A DNA stretch of 64,000 nucleotides from Fulvia fulva (GCF_020509005.1 NC_063024.1:1798001-1862000), one strand, 5' to 3'. Positions 23,378 to 35,484 are shown, counted from the first letter of the stretch. Notes: a model not told the origin generated them from the sequence alone. Made by a program: numbers and translations.

Positions 23378-23487
23378 TGTGACGTTCTTATCCGAACACA
23401 CCGCCGGCTTGGCGCTCAGCTTTGTATTTAGAGTTTTCTCAGGTAGCTTTTCTGTATCTCAGATTCACACTCGCCAAGGTTCTCACA
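23378..23487 (+). repeat. Gypsy-1 right (3') LTR, 110 bp
   Basis: Full-length partner of the left LTR and apparently free of RIP changes. It ends 60 bp downstream of the JEN stop codon, on the far side of the CTAT duplication. Confidence 0.95.
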
Positions 23488-23547
23488 CTATGTAGACGGC
23501 GAAGCAGTGTGTCTGAGCTTCAGACAGCTTTGAACGCCACATGTCTC

Positions 23548-25347
23548 TTACTTCTTCTCAACAGTCTCAACAGCCTCGACTCTCTCGGCGCCCGGCTTCT
23601 CGATAGTAGCGACACTGTGCCCCCTCTCAACATCAGCAACCTTTGCCTCGTTCATGGCGATTGCGTCACCTCCAATGACAGCATTCTCGAAGTGGCTACC
23701 ACGCTTCTCTGGGCCTAGTGCAGCGGTGACAGCGATACCCATGGCGATGATAGCAGTGGCGACGCCCATGACAGGTCCGTAGCTAGGGACGCGATCGCCA
23801 TTTCCCAGAGTGATGAGCTTGGACTCGGCAACGGCGTTCACGATCTGGGCTGATGGCGAGGAGATCATGTTACCGAGTTGGTATGTGACTGCTGCATGTT
23901 AGCTTTGTACGGACAAAGTCTTGTTGGGTGCACTCACTGCCAGGGAATGAAGATCGGAAGGCCGGTGGGGACAGCTCGTTGAGGTGAATGGGAATGACAC
24001 CCCAAGCGCCCTGCACGAAGAACTGGATCATGAAGCCGCTGGCCGACAGACCGCCCAGAGTCGTAGGCAAGATCCAGGCGGGAATGATCAGTGCGCTGAT
24101 GATAGCGCTAACGACCATAGCACGTCTGCGACCGACCCATTGGCTGAGGTAGCCAATGACCGTGCCACCAACACAAGCACCAGTCTTCATCAGAATACTA
24201 GCAATCGATGCATCGTGGTTCTCCATCTCCTTCTGCGTGCGCATGAATGTCGTGTACGAGTCTTGGCTGGTGTGGCTGTAGTAGTTGAACCACGTCATGA
24301 GAATGATGCAGTAGATGCACATCTTCCATTCCTTGGCCAGCATTCTCTTCGTCTCAGCCCAGAACACTCCGGGTGCTGCGCCCTTGTGGCCAGCTGCTTT
24401 GCGCTCACGGAACTGCTTGGACTCGGGGAAGGCTACGCGGATCAGACCGACTGCGATCGACATGCCGGCTGCGATCCAGAAGACGGTTTTCCATGACTCG
24501 ACACTGCCACCGACACCGAGGTTGGCGCAGGCTGCGCAGACGTAGCCGAAGGAGTAGCCCTGTTGCATGATGCCAGACATGAGACCTCGAGCCTCGACGG
24601 GACCTGATAGCAAAAGGTCAGCAGATGTCTCGGATACGCGAAGATGCCTAGCACTATTCAGTATACGCACAGTTCTCTAACGCCATGGCGACGGCGTTAC
24701 CGTACACGCCACCCATGAACAGACCGAAAAGACTGCGCACAGCCAAGAACTGCCCGAAAGTGGTGGAATAGATGGTGGCGATCTGCAAAATGCCGAGAAT
24801 GATCATGTTGATGACCATAGGCCATTTCCGTCCGAACTGATCACCCGCAAGACCGAACACAGCAGCACCAACAGACCGAAGGAGCAAGGTAAGTGTGATA
24901 GCAGTGGTGATGTTGGTGTTCGAGGTGTCATAGTATGCGGCCAGCTTCACGGTCTGAATTGATAGTGCGTGGAAGTCGAAGGCATCTGCTGTCCAAGAGG
25001 CGAAACCGACGATGAAGAAGAGCCATCCTTGTGCCGAGAGTTGTCTGAATAGAGAGATTGGGTTCCTGAGAGGTGCGGGTGCTTGCCACTCGAAGCGACT
25101 TTCGCCGTACTCTATGTGACAAGTCGATGTTAGCTATACTCGAGATGCGTGGACATCCGTCAAGAGACTCGTGCTTCGTGTGGAGTGGCGAGTGCACACA
25201 TATGTATGAGTCGACCGACATGTGAATATACGCACCATTGGTAATCTCGACTCGCTGCTTCCACCGAAAAAGGTCGCCAAAGGATTGCTTTGCGGTGGCA
25301 AGAACGCCAGTTGCAATTGGCTCTGCTGGTACGCCGGTAGCCTGCAT
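23548..25347 (-). CDS. JEN-type monocarboxylate/H+ symporter (MFS), 519 aa, 3 introns
   Basis: Exons 25,347-25,236, 25,111-24,671, 24,603-23,938 and 23,888-23,548; introns of 124, 67 and 49 nt with GT-AG ends. The last acceptor has two choices three bases apart. The protein shows the MFS GDQFGRKW loop (TM2-3) and, at about residues 291-303, NYYSHTSQDSYTT, the signature of the fungal JEN lactate/pyruvate/dicarboxylate transporter family. It also has SFASWTADAFDFHALS-like sequence at TM1 (here GFASWTADAFDFHALS) and SPPAFRSSFPG near TM10. Twelve membrane segments are expected. Family role: proton-coupled uptake of lactate, pyruvate, succinate or malate at the plasma membrane, usually glucose-repressed. 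A Gypsy insertion sits 60 bp beyond the stop codon, so transcript termination may have been affected. Confidence 0.94.
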
Positions 25348-27296
25348 CGTGAAGGTGGTCGTGTGCGAGGCGTTGTAGTGGGAAGCTCGTCCTTGGAAGC
25401 TGAGGACCAAGGTCTTATGTGCGACTTGTATACAATCAAGCTTGACGGAAGCTACGTGACAGCTTGCTTAGCAGGACAAGACTTGGAGGCGCGACTCGGT
25501 GTGCAAAAGGTGGCGGTCACACGACTTGCTAGGCGTGCCAGGGAGCTTTTGAAGTGTCTCACACCAGCGTAGCTAGGTCCGGTAGCATCCACTCGAATCT
25601 GCAGCATTGACCAGCAGCTTCTTGTACCTCGTTACATGGCATGATCGGAATTGTTGACTTGTGCATCCTGCCGTCGCCCAGGCCTTGGCCAACTCCCTCA
25701 CTGATGCCCTCTGATTGTGCCGCTTACCACTTGAGCCTCTTCCCTCACCGTCGTGGTCTCCATATCTCTACTTGCCGTCCTTGGCGGGAGCCTCAACAGC
25801 ACGATGCAAAGGCCGCAATATTCTCGTGCATCTCATCGACCGTATCCTCCCGATCCACGCAGCTGAAAAAACTCGTCCATCTGCCGAAAGTGGATTTTCC
25901 AGGATGACAGTGACATCTGCGAGGCTCGGAGCCCCGCCAAAGGCAAGAGACCGCCACGAGTCGACCGGCATTGCTTGCACGACCCAAGGAATGTGACGTC
26001 CAGTTGGAGCCCTTGCGGGCCAACGACCGTCCAGAGCCAAGCAGTAATGCTAGTACAGCCAAGCGATCTTCATTGGATCCCAAGACCGCTTATGCATCTT
26101 GTGGTCTTGGACTCACGACCCCGTGGTATCTCTCCACGTGATACGAGCTATCGGACCTGGAGTACTCCACGGGGCAGTGGGGATGTCTCGCCATCCCCGT
26201 GGTTGTGGAGCATTTCCCCAAAACCCCAAAGTGCCGTGCGCTGTGCGGTATCGTGGTGTCGTGCACTTGCCGGTCGACTTGGCAGGCGAACAGCTACGGT
26301 CCGGTTTCCATCTTCGAATGCTGTGCCGCCGGGTTGCTGATTTTGGCATGTCGGACTGTCATCTCCGAGACTGGTGCATCGGATTTCTCACCGCAAGCAA
26401 GGTGGATATGGAGGATGTCTGGCCTAGACTTCGAGCGCTCTTCGCGTGTAGCACAGTGGATATTTTGTTCTTGTGAGTCAAGAAATGTGGCAATGATTGG
26501 AAATGGGCCATGGACAGGATATTGTCTGTCATGTGTCCAAGAGGTCAAGGCGGGAGACACCGGGTGTCGGCGCCCGGCCGTCGCCTGTTGGAGGAGCTCT
26601 GAGCCGCGAAGGATTCGTCCCGTCATGGTGTGAGAGGATGAGCGAGCTTTGCGACCTCATGTCATTCGAAATCTTCTTTGTAGTCCGATGAACAAGTCAG
26701 GTTACGAACATGTGTTTATGAACATGAAGAGGCGACGTCTGTTTTGCCAGAAACAGAATTCCGATCTAGTCTCCACCAGTCCTGTCCTCTGGAAACGATC
26801 GACGCCGATCGTGCGGATGTTTTCCAGCGAACCGCTCTCGCATCCTTACTCAGCATGCATCGAACGTGCAGCTGGCTCAATGTACATCGATGGCGGGCAA
26901 CACGAGCCCAGCGACACGATCGAGGACACGAATCGTTTATGAGATCTTCGGACTCGTCAAGGCAGGTACGAACAAGCCCACTATCACAAAGCAGTGCAGC
27001 CGATGATCGCGGCCTACCGCTTTGAACTCCTGAAACAGACCATATCGTGAAACAAGACTCTGATCACGATCTCACTCGTGCAACAAAGCAAATTCAGCTT
27101 CATGTCGAAAGACATCTGCCCCACAGTCACAAGATGCATAAGGTAGCCCTCAGCATGAGATCGAGGTGATGTGTCAGGACGACTTCAGCCAGCGTAACAA
27201 TGAGCCACCCATCCTCCTGACCAGCATAGCTTTGATGCTTCACCACCACCTTGCCCATCCAAAATATCCAGCACACCCGTCTCCCCATTCTCAACC
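25348..27296. other. Intergenic, about 1.9 kb
   Basis: Many short frames on both strands, none with a domain or compatible splice signals. Composition is ordinary and not RIP-like. The first part is the JEN 5' flank. No RNA gene recognised. Confidence 0.4.
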
Positions 27297-27524
27297 ATGC
27301 GAACCTCAGCAGACATCTCCCCCCTCGCCACCACCCCCGAACACGAACGGATCCCCTCTGCCCTCTACGACGAAACAGTCAGCATCCGCCCGCTCCCAAC
27401 CGGCTACTCCACCAAACCCGACATCGGTCATGACGAGTACTACCTCTTTCCCTCAGAAACAAAGCGAATCCTAGTCCGCTGGCAGGGAGAATTGCATCTG
27501 CATCCTGTGCGAGTACGGACGTGA
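27297..27524 (+). CDS. Possible small or partial gene, 75 codons
   Basis: Frame starting MRTSADISPL with an acidic, coding-like composition (HDEYYLFPSETKRILVRW) and a C-rich to G-rich strand skew change just downstream, as in the MAPEG gene. It may continue through an unidentified intron into a Lys/Gly-rich open frame at 27,521-27,715. No family recognised; could be a relic or chance. Confidence 0.2.
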   Translation: MRTSADISPLATTPEHERIPSALYDETVSIRPLPTGYSTKPDIGHDEYYLFPSETKRILVRWQGELHLHPVRVRT

Positions 27525-27782
27525 GAGTGCAGGATGTGCAGAAGAGGCTGTGCCCGGGCGGAGGAGTGCTGGGGATCGAGTATGGATGTTCCGGGAGGAG
27601 GAAGATGAAGTGGTTGAATGGTGGGAAGAAGAGGCTGTGGAAGGAGTGGATGGCTTGTGAGAAGATGGGTGGGAAGGGGGCTGGGGAGAGTGTGTTGGTG
27701 GTGAGAAGTGGGTGAGGTGATGGCTGCTAGCGGTGGCGCAGAGAGTGCTTGTGTACCCCATACTCTGCGTGTGTCAAGATGG

Positions 27783-29071
27783 CTAGAACTGCGGGTGTAG
27801 TGGCTTAGTGCCCCATACAACAATGCTGCGCGACTGTCGTTAGAGTTGATGCGATATGCTGTGGTGTTGTCGTGACTCACCCTTTCATATATGCGTGTAT
27901 CCTCCTCGTGACGGATTCTTTGCGCACTTTGGCGAGAAATACCTGCACTTCTTCCGGCGACCAGCCAAGTATACGGGTGAAAGGTGCCATGGTGAAGCCT
28001 TCGACTCCTTCTAGCCAGTTGAGACAGCAATACTGCAACCATGTTAGTGCTATATTATTCAGTCGATGTTTGTAGGATTAAATGTACCCTGCCGATCTCC
28101 TTCATCTTGGGATCTTTAGGCCAATCGTTCATAGGCCGCTTGAAGATGTGCATGTGCACGTTCTCAAACCCAGTCTCACGCATCCAGCGCTCATAATCCT
28201 CGGCCATCGGCGGGCTGGCGCCAATCTTACCAAAAGCGTCCTCCATCAGGCTCGTCCACTGTCTCAGCGCAGCGTCTTCTGGCAGTGAATCGTCATCGCA
28301 GAAGGTGCCGAATTGGATCTCAACACCTTGTAGAGAACCGCCAGGCTTCAGAGCATCAAAGGCACGCTTATACAGCTCGCCAATGTTTTTCACGCTGCCG
28401 ACAAGAAAGCGGTGCTGGATCATGTCGAAGCGGTTCGAGCCAAATGTCCACTCATGGTCGAAGTCGTCGATCTGGAATTGGCAGTTGGGCGGAACCCATC
28501 CTGGCTGTATGGGCGAGAGGTCTGTTCCTAGCACCTGGCAGTCGGGGTACTGATCGGCCATGTCTATGCACCAAATGCCTGTGCCGGTGCCCAGATCCAA
28601 GATCTCGGTGGGGTTCTCGACCAACGGGCACAGAAATAGCTTGCCGTCCATCTGCAGGATCTGGTTCTGGTGCTCTATGTCCTGCCTCTCCATCTCCTTT
28701 TCATCGTTGGGAAAGTAGTGCTTCCCGGCCTGGTAGCCATGATAGCGTCTGCCATTCTCGAACTGAAATTTGGTGGCTGCGGATCTGAGGGAGGTGCTGC
28801 TGCTCGCGAGGGACTCCCGGTCGCCACCGAAGGTGCTATCGTGCTCGTGCTCGTCTGCCTCCATGGTCGCGGACGATACCGTGTTGCTCCGAGATGGCGG
28901 CGCTGGTGCTGGAGTCGTGGTGGCCACGATGGGAAGAACATTGTCGGCGGCCACCGTCGCCGACATTGGGCCTGTCACAATGCGGACGAATTTTCTGCTG
29001 GCGGCCGCAGAAACGAGCGTCCGTCGTCCCAGCTGTATGGAAGCGAAGGCTTGCGCAGATGCGAATGCCAT
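27783..29071 (-). CDS. LaeA/TAM-like SAM-dependent methyltransferase, 392 aa, 2 introns
   Basis: Exons 29,071-28,088, 28,032-27,881 and 27,825-27,783; both introns are 55 nt with GT-AG ends, and the second has a CTAAC branch site. The class I methyltransferase motif EILDLGTGTGIW lies at about residues 156-167, then DLSPIQPGWVPPN, the acidic DDFDHEW and the HRFLVGS region typical of fungal LaeA-like proteins. The last exons give GWSPEEVQVFLAKVRKE and the terminal VVWGTKP, the usual end of this family. The start is uncertain. ATG at 29,071 adds a basic, Ser/Ala-rich N-terminus that could be a mitochondrial presequence; ATG at 28,966 gives a protein about 35 residues shorter. The true LaeA controls secondary-metabolite clusters, but this large family has many members with unknown substrates. 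Confidence 0.88.
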
Positions 29072-29777
29072 GTGGCACAGTAATGGCCCCTGCTGATGAG
29101 CACTGCTCGGCGCCCGATGGCAGGCCCGGCCGAGCCGAGACGATGCTTTCACTAGCTGTCACTAACAATATTTGCCGACTGTCGGGCACATCCATGGATG
29201 CAGGGGCCATCAATATCATTATCATCCATTGCGGTTTCCCTTTCTGCAGAACAAATCACGATATCTTTCTTCACTTCCGCTTCGTCCTATGCCTATCGCC
29301 ACTCCTCACCGATCGAGATCCCGAGCGACGTGGCGGTCGCAGCACGCGAACAGCACGCGAGTTGCACGGCATGAGACCCTGCACAAAAAAGCAAGGAAGA
29401 GTCGCTTCCCCTGCTGCACCTCCCGAGTCCCAATATGGTGCGCGCACCCTTGCACGGCACGGCACTTCTCGCCAACGTGCGTTCAGCGTGTCCGCCTTTT
29501 GGCACTTATGCACTGTCGTCGATAACACCACCCGGAACACGTGCCCGTGGCGCCTAACTTCGAAGTTGCAGATTCACCCTTGCGACCTTGCGGCGTGTGA
29601 AGCGGCGGGTAGTTCCTTCCCCACGACCTAGTGCTGTCTCTAGCCGCTCCCCAATTCCCGATGGAACAAGTCCGCGTCAGACAGGTGCCACCTCAACAAC
29701 TTCAATCTGTCACAAGCTCAAAAAGCCATTTGTAACTTACCAACAGACCGGATCTTGGGATACTGCTCCCTGCCAGC
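29072..29777. promoter_or_regulatory. Divergent promoter region, methyltransferase (-) / MetE-like (+)
   Basis: About 700 bp between two start codons facing away from each other. No gene is supported inside it; overlapping frames on both strands are shadows. Shared regulation is possible but not shown by the sequence. Confidence 0.4.
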
Positions 29778-31006
29778 ATGACGCTCGCCAACGAATCCTT
29801 CGCACACGCGACCGGCTACGCCCACCACCAACATGAACACCACATCACCGGCGCCCACCTCATTGGCAGCGTGCCCCTTCCTGACGCCGAGGCCGTCTTT
29901 CGACAATGTGCTGCGAATCTCCCTGCCCGACTGAAGCGCATACCGGATGGCGAGACGGGCGACAGGCAGCTGTTCACCACCTTCCAGGCGCAGCTCTTCG
30001 GCATATACCCGCCGATGATGACCGAGTTCGTGCACAACGCTCCCATCCAAGACAAGCACTTCACACCCGAGCAGATCCAAGAAGGCATCGACATCCTCAC
30101 GAAAGTTGACCTCCACACCGGCTACGACGATGTTGCCATCGAGAGCTACGCCATCTTCCGCAGACTCAAGGACGAGGGTGTGATTCCGCTAGATGTCAAG
30201 TTCCAAGTGAGCTTGCCGTCAATTCCGAACGTGATTGGGCCGTTTGTGCAACACGCATTCCAGGCCATTGTCGAGCCCATCTATGAAGCAGCACTCTTCC
30301 GCGCTATTCGACGGATACAAGAGCGCATTCCACACGAGGACCTAGCTATTCAGATCGACATCGCACTAGACACTGCTTACTGGGAGGCACTGAACCCGGA
30401 CACTGTCAGGGAGAACTCCGGCCTGGAGTGGTTCCGGCCATGGTTCAAGGGCGATGTGAAGCAGTATCAAACAGACTACATCGTCCGATTCATCAGCCAA
30501 GTGGACGATGATGTCGAGGTCGGACTGCACAACTGCTATGGTGAGCATGCACATTACCCTCATCTCGACGCTCTTCTGACACTATTCTAGGTGACATGCA
30601 ACACCAGCACTGGCACGAGCCCGCATCTCTCGCCGTAGTCGTCGAGCGAGCACTCTGGGTTTACAGCGCCTCACCACGCAAGATCAACTTCTTCCACTGC
30701 CCCGTGCCGAAGAGTGCCGAGGGCCACATCGACGCCTACTTGGATCCACTAAAGTATCTCCTCCCAGTCTTGAGACAGCACGAGACCGACCTCTACCTCG
30801 GTCTGGTCCACGAGCACAAGCCGGACCTCACCAAGAAGTACATCGCGGCCGCGAAGAAAGTGGTGCCCATCTTTGGCGTGGCGGCGGAGTGCGGTGGTGG
30901 CAGGACGCCTTGGGAGGATTTCGAGGATGTGCTGAAGATCTCGAAGGACGTCTCGGAGCCTGTGGTTGTTGTTGATGCGGTAGCAGGTGCTGAGAGTGCG
31001 TGTTGA
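29778..31006 (+). CDS. MetE-like (cobalamin-independent methionine synthase/UROD superfamily) protein, 392 aa, 1 intron
   Basis: Exons 29,778-30,540 and 30,591-31,006; the 50-nt intron has GTGAGC/CTAG borders and splits a Gly codon in HNCYGDMQH. The protein is about half the length of full MetE and corresponds to the catalytic barrel. Possible zinc ligands are present: His251 and Cys253 (GLHNC) and Cys355 (VAAECGGGR). The N-terminal ITGAHLIGSVPLPDA resembles the start of the MetE barrel. Stand-alone fungal proteins of this type are widely annotated as methionine synthase II-like, but the methyl donor and acceptor are unknown. It may act in thiol methyl transfer. The gene is divergent from the LaeA-like methyltransferase. 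Confidence 0.85.
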
Positions 31007-31619
31007 CTAGGCAGGCTGCGGCCGAAGCTGTAATGGGATATGCGCTATGGGTCAGATTCAGATTGCGAGCGGACACTTTCTAGGTTGTGTGCATAGGGGC
31101 ACGGGAGGTTTAGGTCTGTCGGGGACATGGAGTTGATCGTGGCTTAGGGTGGATGGACTGTGTCATTTTCGAGTGGTGTCGTATGCCTTCAAATACCTAT
31201 GCTTCACGACCGCTCAGGAGATGATCAACATCACATCTCCCCGCATCGCCTGTCCAGCAGTTCTTAAGTCACGGGTTTTGCATCATCGAGTGCGTCTTGA
31301 TTTTGGATCTCTCACATGTTTGAACGAGTGAATTGTGGTAAGACTAAGTTGCAATCTACAGATATTGCCCATGGGCTGAAACAGTCAACCACTGATCTTG
31401 TTGCTTATGCATATGACCGCTTGCTTGGCGGTCTCGCTGCCTGCCTGCCACTCCAACCCTCTCTCCTATTTACAAGTAAGAGCTCATACTAGAGACCACA
31501 TCGGCCGGCTGAGACCATCTACATCATATCCACGACCTGGCACATCCGCATGGTTGGAGAGTTTGGACACCTCAGCAAAGCGCAGACAATCTATCGATGG
31601 CGAAGACCAATCACCGCGA
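31007..31619. other. Intergenic, MetE-like 3' flank to hydrolase 5' flank
   Basis: No independent gene seen. A frame upstream of the hydrolase start (from 31,398) is in phase with it but contains no domain; I treat it as leader sequence. Confidence 0.4.
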
Positions 31620-32584
31620 ATGGCTTTTCCTAGTCCGTTCATCGTGGAAGCATCTCAAGAGCACAAACGGACCATGATCATGCTACATGGTCGTGGCATG
31701 ACTGGCAGAGATCTGAGCGGTGAAATGCTCGGGATCTGCGGCTCTGCGGTGTCTGATGATGTAGAAGCAGGTCTGAACCTTCAAGGGTATTTTCCTGATA
31801 TGAGGTTCATCTTTCCAACGGTAGGTGGGCAGGCAGTCATGTGCGCCGCAAGGGATTGCATGCGGCAGATCACGTAGGCCTTCGCAGACAATTCCTCGCC
31901 TCATATCAGCGGTCTCTAACGTTTCTTCCTTAGGCCAGCACTCATCGATCCAAGTACTTCAACAATGCAGTCATCAATCAATGGTTCGACTCGCCTCCCG
32001 TTCAGGACCAGGGCCATTGCCAAGACGAAGACTGCCATGTTGATGGCTTGAAAGAGTCAAGGACATACCTGAAGAACCTTGTGGATGCCGAAGTCGCAGT
32101 TGTTGGCGCTAAAAACGTCTTCATCGGCGGCTTCAGTCAGGGCTGTGCGATGGCGCTGCACTTTTTGCTGAGCTCCGAAGGGGAATTGGGTGGATTTGTG
32201 GGGATGAGTGGATGGATGCCGATGGTCCAGAGCTTGGAAAAGACTCTGGAGCAGGAAGAAGACGCTCCGACCAGTGTCTGTAATTTTGTGCGAGAGACCA
32301 TGGGACTACGACCGCTCGAAGTAGCACCATATCTCGCAACACCAGTGGTATGTGAATAAATGCAGACGAAGCGATTGCAGTGAGACTTACGCCTTTTGTA
32401 GCTCCTCGGCCATGGCACTCTTGACGACATTGTCATACTTTCCAAAGGCCAGCGTGCTGCGGCATTCCTTAGGGACTTGGGCATGCAAGTAACCTGGAAA
32501 GAGTACGCCATCGGCCATTGTTACGAAGTTTCTCGCCAGATCGACGACATTGTGGCGTTCCTGCAGAGACGTGGGCGTGTTTGA
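31620..32584 (+). CDS. Acyl-protein thioesterase/phospholipase-carboxylesterase-like serine hydrolase, 265 aa, 2 introns
   Basis: Exons 31,620-31,820, 31,934-32,347 and 32,402-32,584; introns of 113 and 54 nt with GT-AG borders, the first with a CTCTAACG branch region. Alpha/beta hydrolase of the APT1 family. Oxyanion-hole motif LHGRGMTG is near residue 22, nucleophile Ser135 lies in GGFSQGC, and the acid and base are Asp213 (HGTLDDIV) and His244 (IGHCYE). The order and spacing match the family, which removes acyl groups from proteins or lysophospholipids in the cytosol. The middle (VINQWFDSPPVQDQGHCQDEDCH) is Cys-bearing and typical of fungal paralogues. An in-frame ATG further upstream exists at 31,398-31,420 but adds no domain. 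Confidence 0.9.
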
Positions 32585-33663
32585 GAGGTGGAGACGTTAC
32601 ATTGAAGGTCAGTGCCATTTACATATAGCCACCTGCATCCGTTCGTTCTTCCTTCACGTTATGGGGGCCAGACACAGAGAACCAATCTGGACCAGATCTC
32701 CGCTCCTGGAAGTCGAAATCCCCTTATCAATCTCCTTGATCCTAGGCATTGAACATTTATCGATCCTCCGGATCATTCTAACACTTCGAACCATTCACAG
32801 GCGTGCATAAGGTCAGCCGTGATGTTCTTTCAAACCACAATATCTGGTCATGCACTGTAGACCAACTTCTAGTCAGTGAAGATCGTGCATACAACTCGGT
32901 TTGGCGCAGGACCGTGGAGTTTGTAGCTTGGCTAGAGCCGCTAACGGAATCCTTGGTGCCCGGTTGGCTTTGGCAATATATCGATCGAGCGACTTGGTCC
33001 AGCGTATGCGTCGTTGGCCGTGATCTGTTGTTCGTATGAATTCGAATTGGGAAAGGGGATTGCACGTCCGCCCGACCCACGGCTGACACCTATGCAGTGC
33101 CATGGTCTCCCGCATGTGCGTCGACGGAGGTGAGACACGAATCAGTGACCAGTCTTCTCTTGAAGAGATGTCCCATGACCAGAGTACTGCTTGTTCGAGC
33201 CAACCGTTCTTCGCATGTCTTCAAGGCTGATGGAACAGGGATGGCGCCCAATAGTCGTCCGAGATCTTGTCCGTGGGGACCATAGCCGAACATGCTATAC
33301 GAGCACTTTGAGGTCGGATCAGCCACGGAGGCTTAGGAATACAAAGATATGGCGTATTTATCGGACATTTGATGACCATGGGTAGTACGATTCTGAACAT
33401 CTGGTGTTATACACAGCTGAGGAGGAGGAGGCCTAGCAAGGTGAAAGCAGTGGAGCAGTATCCATCGATGCAGTGATGTGCAGAGAGCGGTGCGGTGCCA
33501 CGGGACAGTTTAAACGAATGTTAACTAGTCCTTTTAAAATTGTTTTCGGAATTGAAACGCCACAAGCGGAGAAAAGTTCGGCCGAAGCAGCCTCCAACTT
33601 CACGCCGGTAGATTAACAACACCTTGCCACTACCTTGCCTTGCGCATCCATTCACCCCATGCT
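32585..33663. other. Intergenic, about 1.1 kb
   Basis: Short overlapping frames without motifs; AT-richer patch at 33,508-33,560 upstream of the kinase-like gene. Nothing else recognised. Confidence 0.4.
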
Positions 33664-35484
33664 ATGCTCCTTTGTCGTTCGCTTATATCACCATCATTAG
33701 CAGCGGCTAGTCGATGCGCAATCTCATCTCACGCGCCATGCCATAGACCAATCGCAAGGCATGGCTACGCGAACACCAATCTTCATGCTGGTCGGACGAT
33801 GAGCTTCAGCGACATGTCCGCTTCTGATTCGACATCCTCGCTATTCAAGCATACCTCTGGTAGATGGGTGTGAGTATCACGTGTTCCAAAACATTTATAC
33901 CCTCGCTGAGGGACAAGTTACAACGAGGACAAACGTCTGGCGGAGCGAGAAAGAACCTTCAATGTTGGTGCGTTGCAGGCTCTCACTGCTCATGCAGTTG
34001 ACCGGAAACCAGATGAAATAACCGGTATACGAAAGATAGGCGAATGCGCCTCCAATCGTCCGTTCGCTGTCCATTTTAAAGATGGCTTCAAGATCGTGGC
34101 GCGCATTCCGTACCCTTCGGTTGAGCCCAAAGGCCTTGTCGTCGCCAGCGAGGCAGCGACTATGACATTCCTCCGTCTCAAGAGGCTTCCGGTCCCGAAG
34201 ATCTTGGGGCACTCTTGCTCCTCAGATAACCCTGCTGGCACAGAGTATATCTTGATGGAATTCTGTTCCGGAACAAATCTCGCCCGCATATGGGACGATC
34301 TCGAGGAAGCCAAACGAATCCAGGTCGCCACAAGCCTGGTAGATGTGGAGAAACGACTGTCCGATGTCCGCTTGCCAGCGAGCGGCAGTCTCTACTTTCT
34401 TCGAGATTTACCCGCAGATGCGACTAAGATTGCCGTGGATGCAGAGGACGTTGGCCGCCCGGACTCAAATTTCCTGGGTCCGACCACCGATCTTTCCTTC
34501 TGGTCTGGTAGGAGAAGCAGCCTTGATGTCGATCGAGGATCTTGTGAGTTCGGGTATCAAGCTCATGACGGCACGGCAAACTGACCATCGCTAGTCCCCA
34601 CCCCAGAAGCTGCCATGGACTCTGGCGCCATCAAAGAGATGCGCTATCTGGAACAATATGGCCGGCCTCTTCTACCATTCAACCGCTTTCAAAGAGAGAC
34701 ATTCAAATTCGAGAAACAGCTGCCATCGGTTCATCTCGATAGTATACAAAAGTACCTACAGATCTCCAAGTACCTGATCCCTCGAGCTGAAGGCCCTCAG
34801 ATGCCAATGTTGAGACATCCAGACCTTCGACCGGGCAATATCTTCGTCTCCAACGACTTGAAAATTACGGCGCTCATCGACTGGCAGCACAGTGTCGTGC
34901 AGCCTCTATTCTTGACCTGCGGCATACCAGAATTTCTAAACTCTCCATCGTGCTTTTCCGACACGTCCGAACGCCCGAGCACTTCGCCACGTGAGAGCGA
35001 AGGCCAAACCGAATGCCACCAAGCGTATGTAGAAATGACGGAACGCCACAATCCTGGCCACTTTGAGGCTCTTACGTATCCGTTCGCGGTTGGAAGGCAG
35101 AAGATCCATCGACTGGCCGGTGATCCATGGCAAGGTGACAACATTCCACTGCGCTCGAGTCTGATATTTGTTAAGCAGCACTGGGACCAGATCAGCTCAG
35201 ATCCCGCTGTGCCTTGTCCGATCGTGTTCACGGAAGAGGAAGAACTGGAATGCCTCCGTCTTGACGATGCGGAGCAACAAGGTGTTGAGCAGTTGGAAGA
35301 ATTCAAGAGAGCGATTGGTTTAGGTCCCGAAGGTTGGGTATCGAATGAGAACTACGATGCTGCGAAAGAAGCCATTGCTCGGATGAAACAGATGTCTCTG
35401 GATCAGGCAGATTCTGAAGAGGAGATGGTGGCGATTCGGGATCATTGGGTCTTCGATGATATCGATGAGGAAGAGTATTCGTGA
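33664..35484 (+). CDS. APH-fold phosphotransferase, AIM9-like, 573 aa, 2 introns
   Basis: Exons 33,664-33,869, 33,918-34,543 and 34,595-35,484; introns of 48 and 51 nt with GTGAGT donors. The first 60 residues are rich in Ser, Arg, His and Ala with few acids, which fits a mitochondrial presequence. Then comes HTSGRWVYNEDKRLAER, the family's conserved entry motif, which is completed only by splicing. Kinase-like elements include RIPYP, SEAATMTFLR and LMEFCSGTNL. The catalytic loop is HPDLRPGN at 352-359 (Asp354, Asn359), and the metal-binding Asp373 lies in LIDW. Fungal proteins of this group include AIM9/FMP29-type mitochondrial proteins of unknown substrate. The C-terminus is acidic. Catalytic residues look intact, so enzymatic activity is plausible. 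Confidence 0.9.

Larger units (their letters stand above)
15251..23487 (+). mobile_element. Complete Gypsy LTR retrotransposon (Gypsy-1), RIP-mutated, 8,237 bp
   Basis: Bounded by 110-bp LTRs that begin TGTGACG and end TCTCACA, with CTAT duplicated on both sides (15,247-15,250 and 23,488-23,491). Plus-strand order is gag with zinc knuckle, protease, reverse transcriptase, RNase H, integrase. A polypurine tract AGTAGGGGAGGA precedes the right LTR. From about 15,300 to 23,230 CA and TG are almost absent and TAG/TAA stops are dense. The last 150 bp before the right LTR and the right LTR itself look unmutated. An additional long frame lies on the minus strand near the 3' end (separate entry). Insertion is intergenic, between the glyoxal oxidase 5' region and the JEN transporter 3' end. 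Confidence 0.93.
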
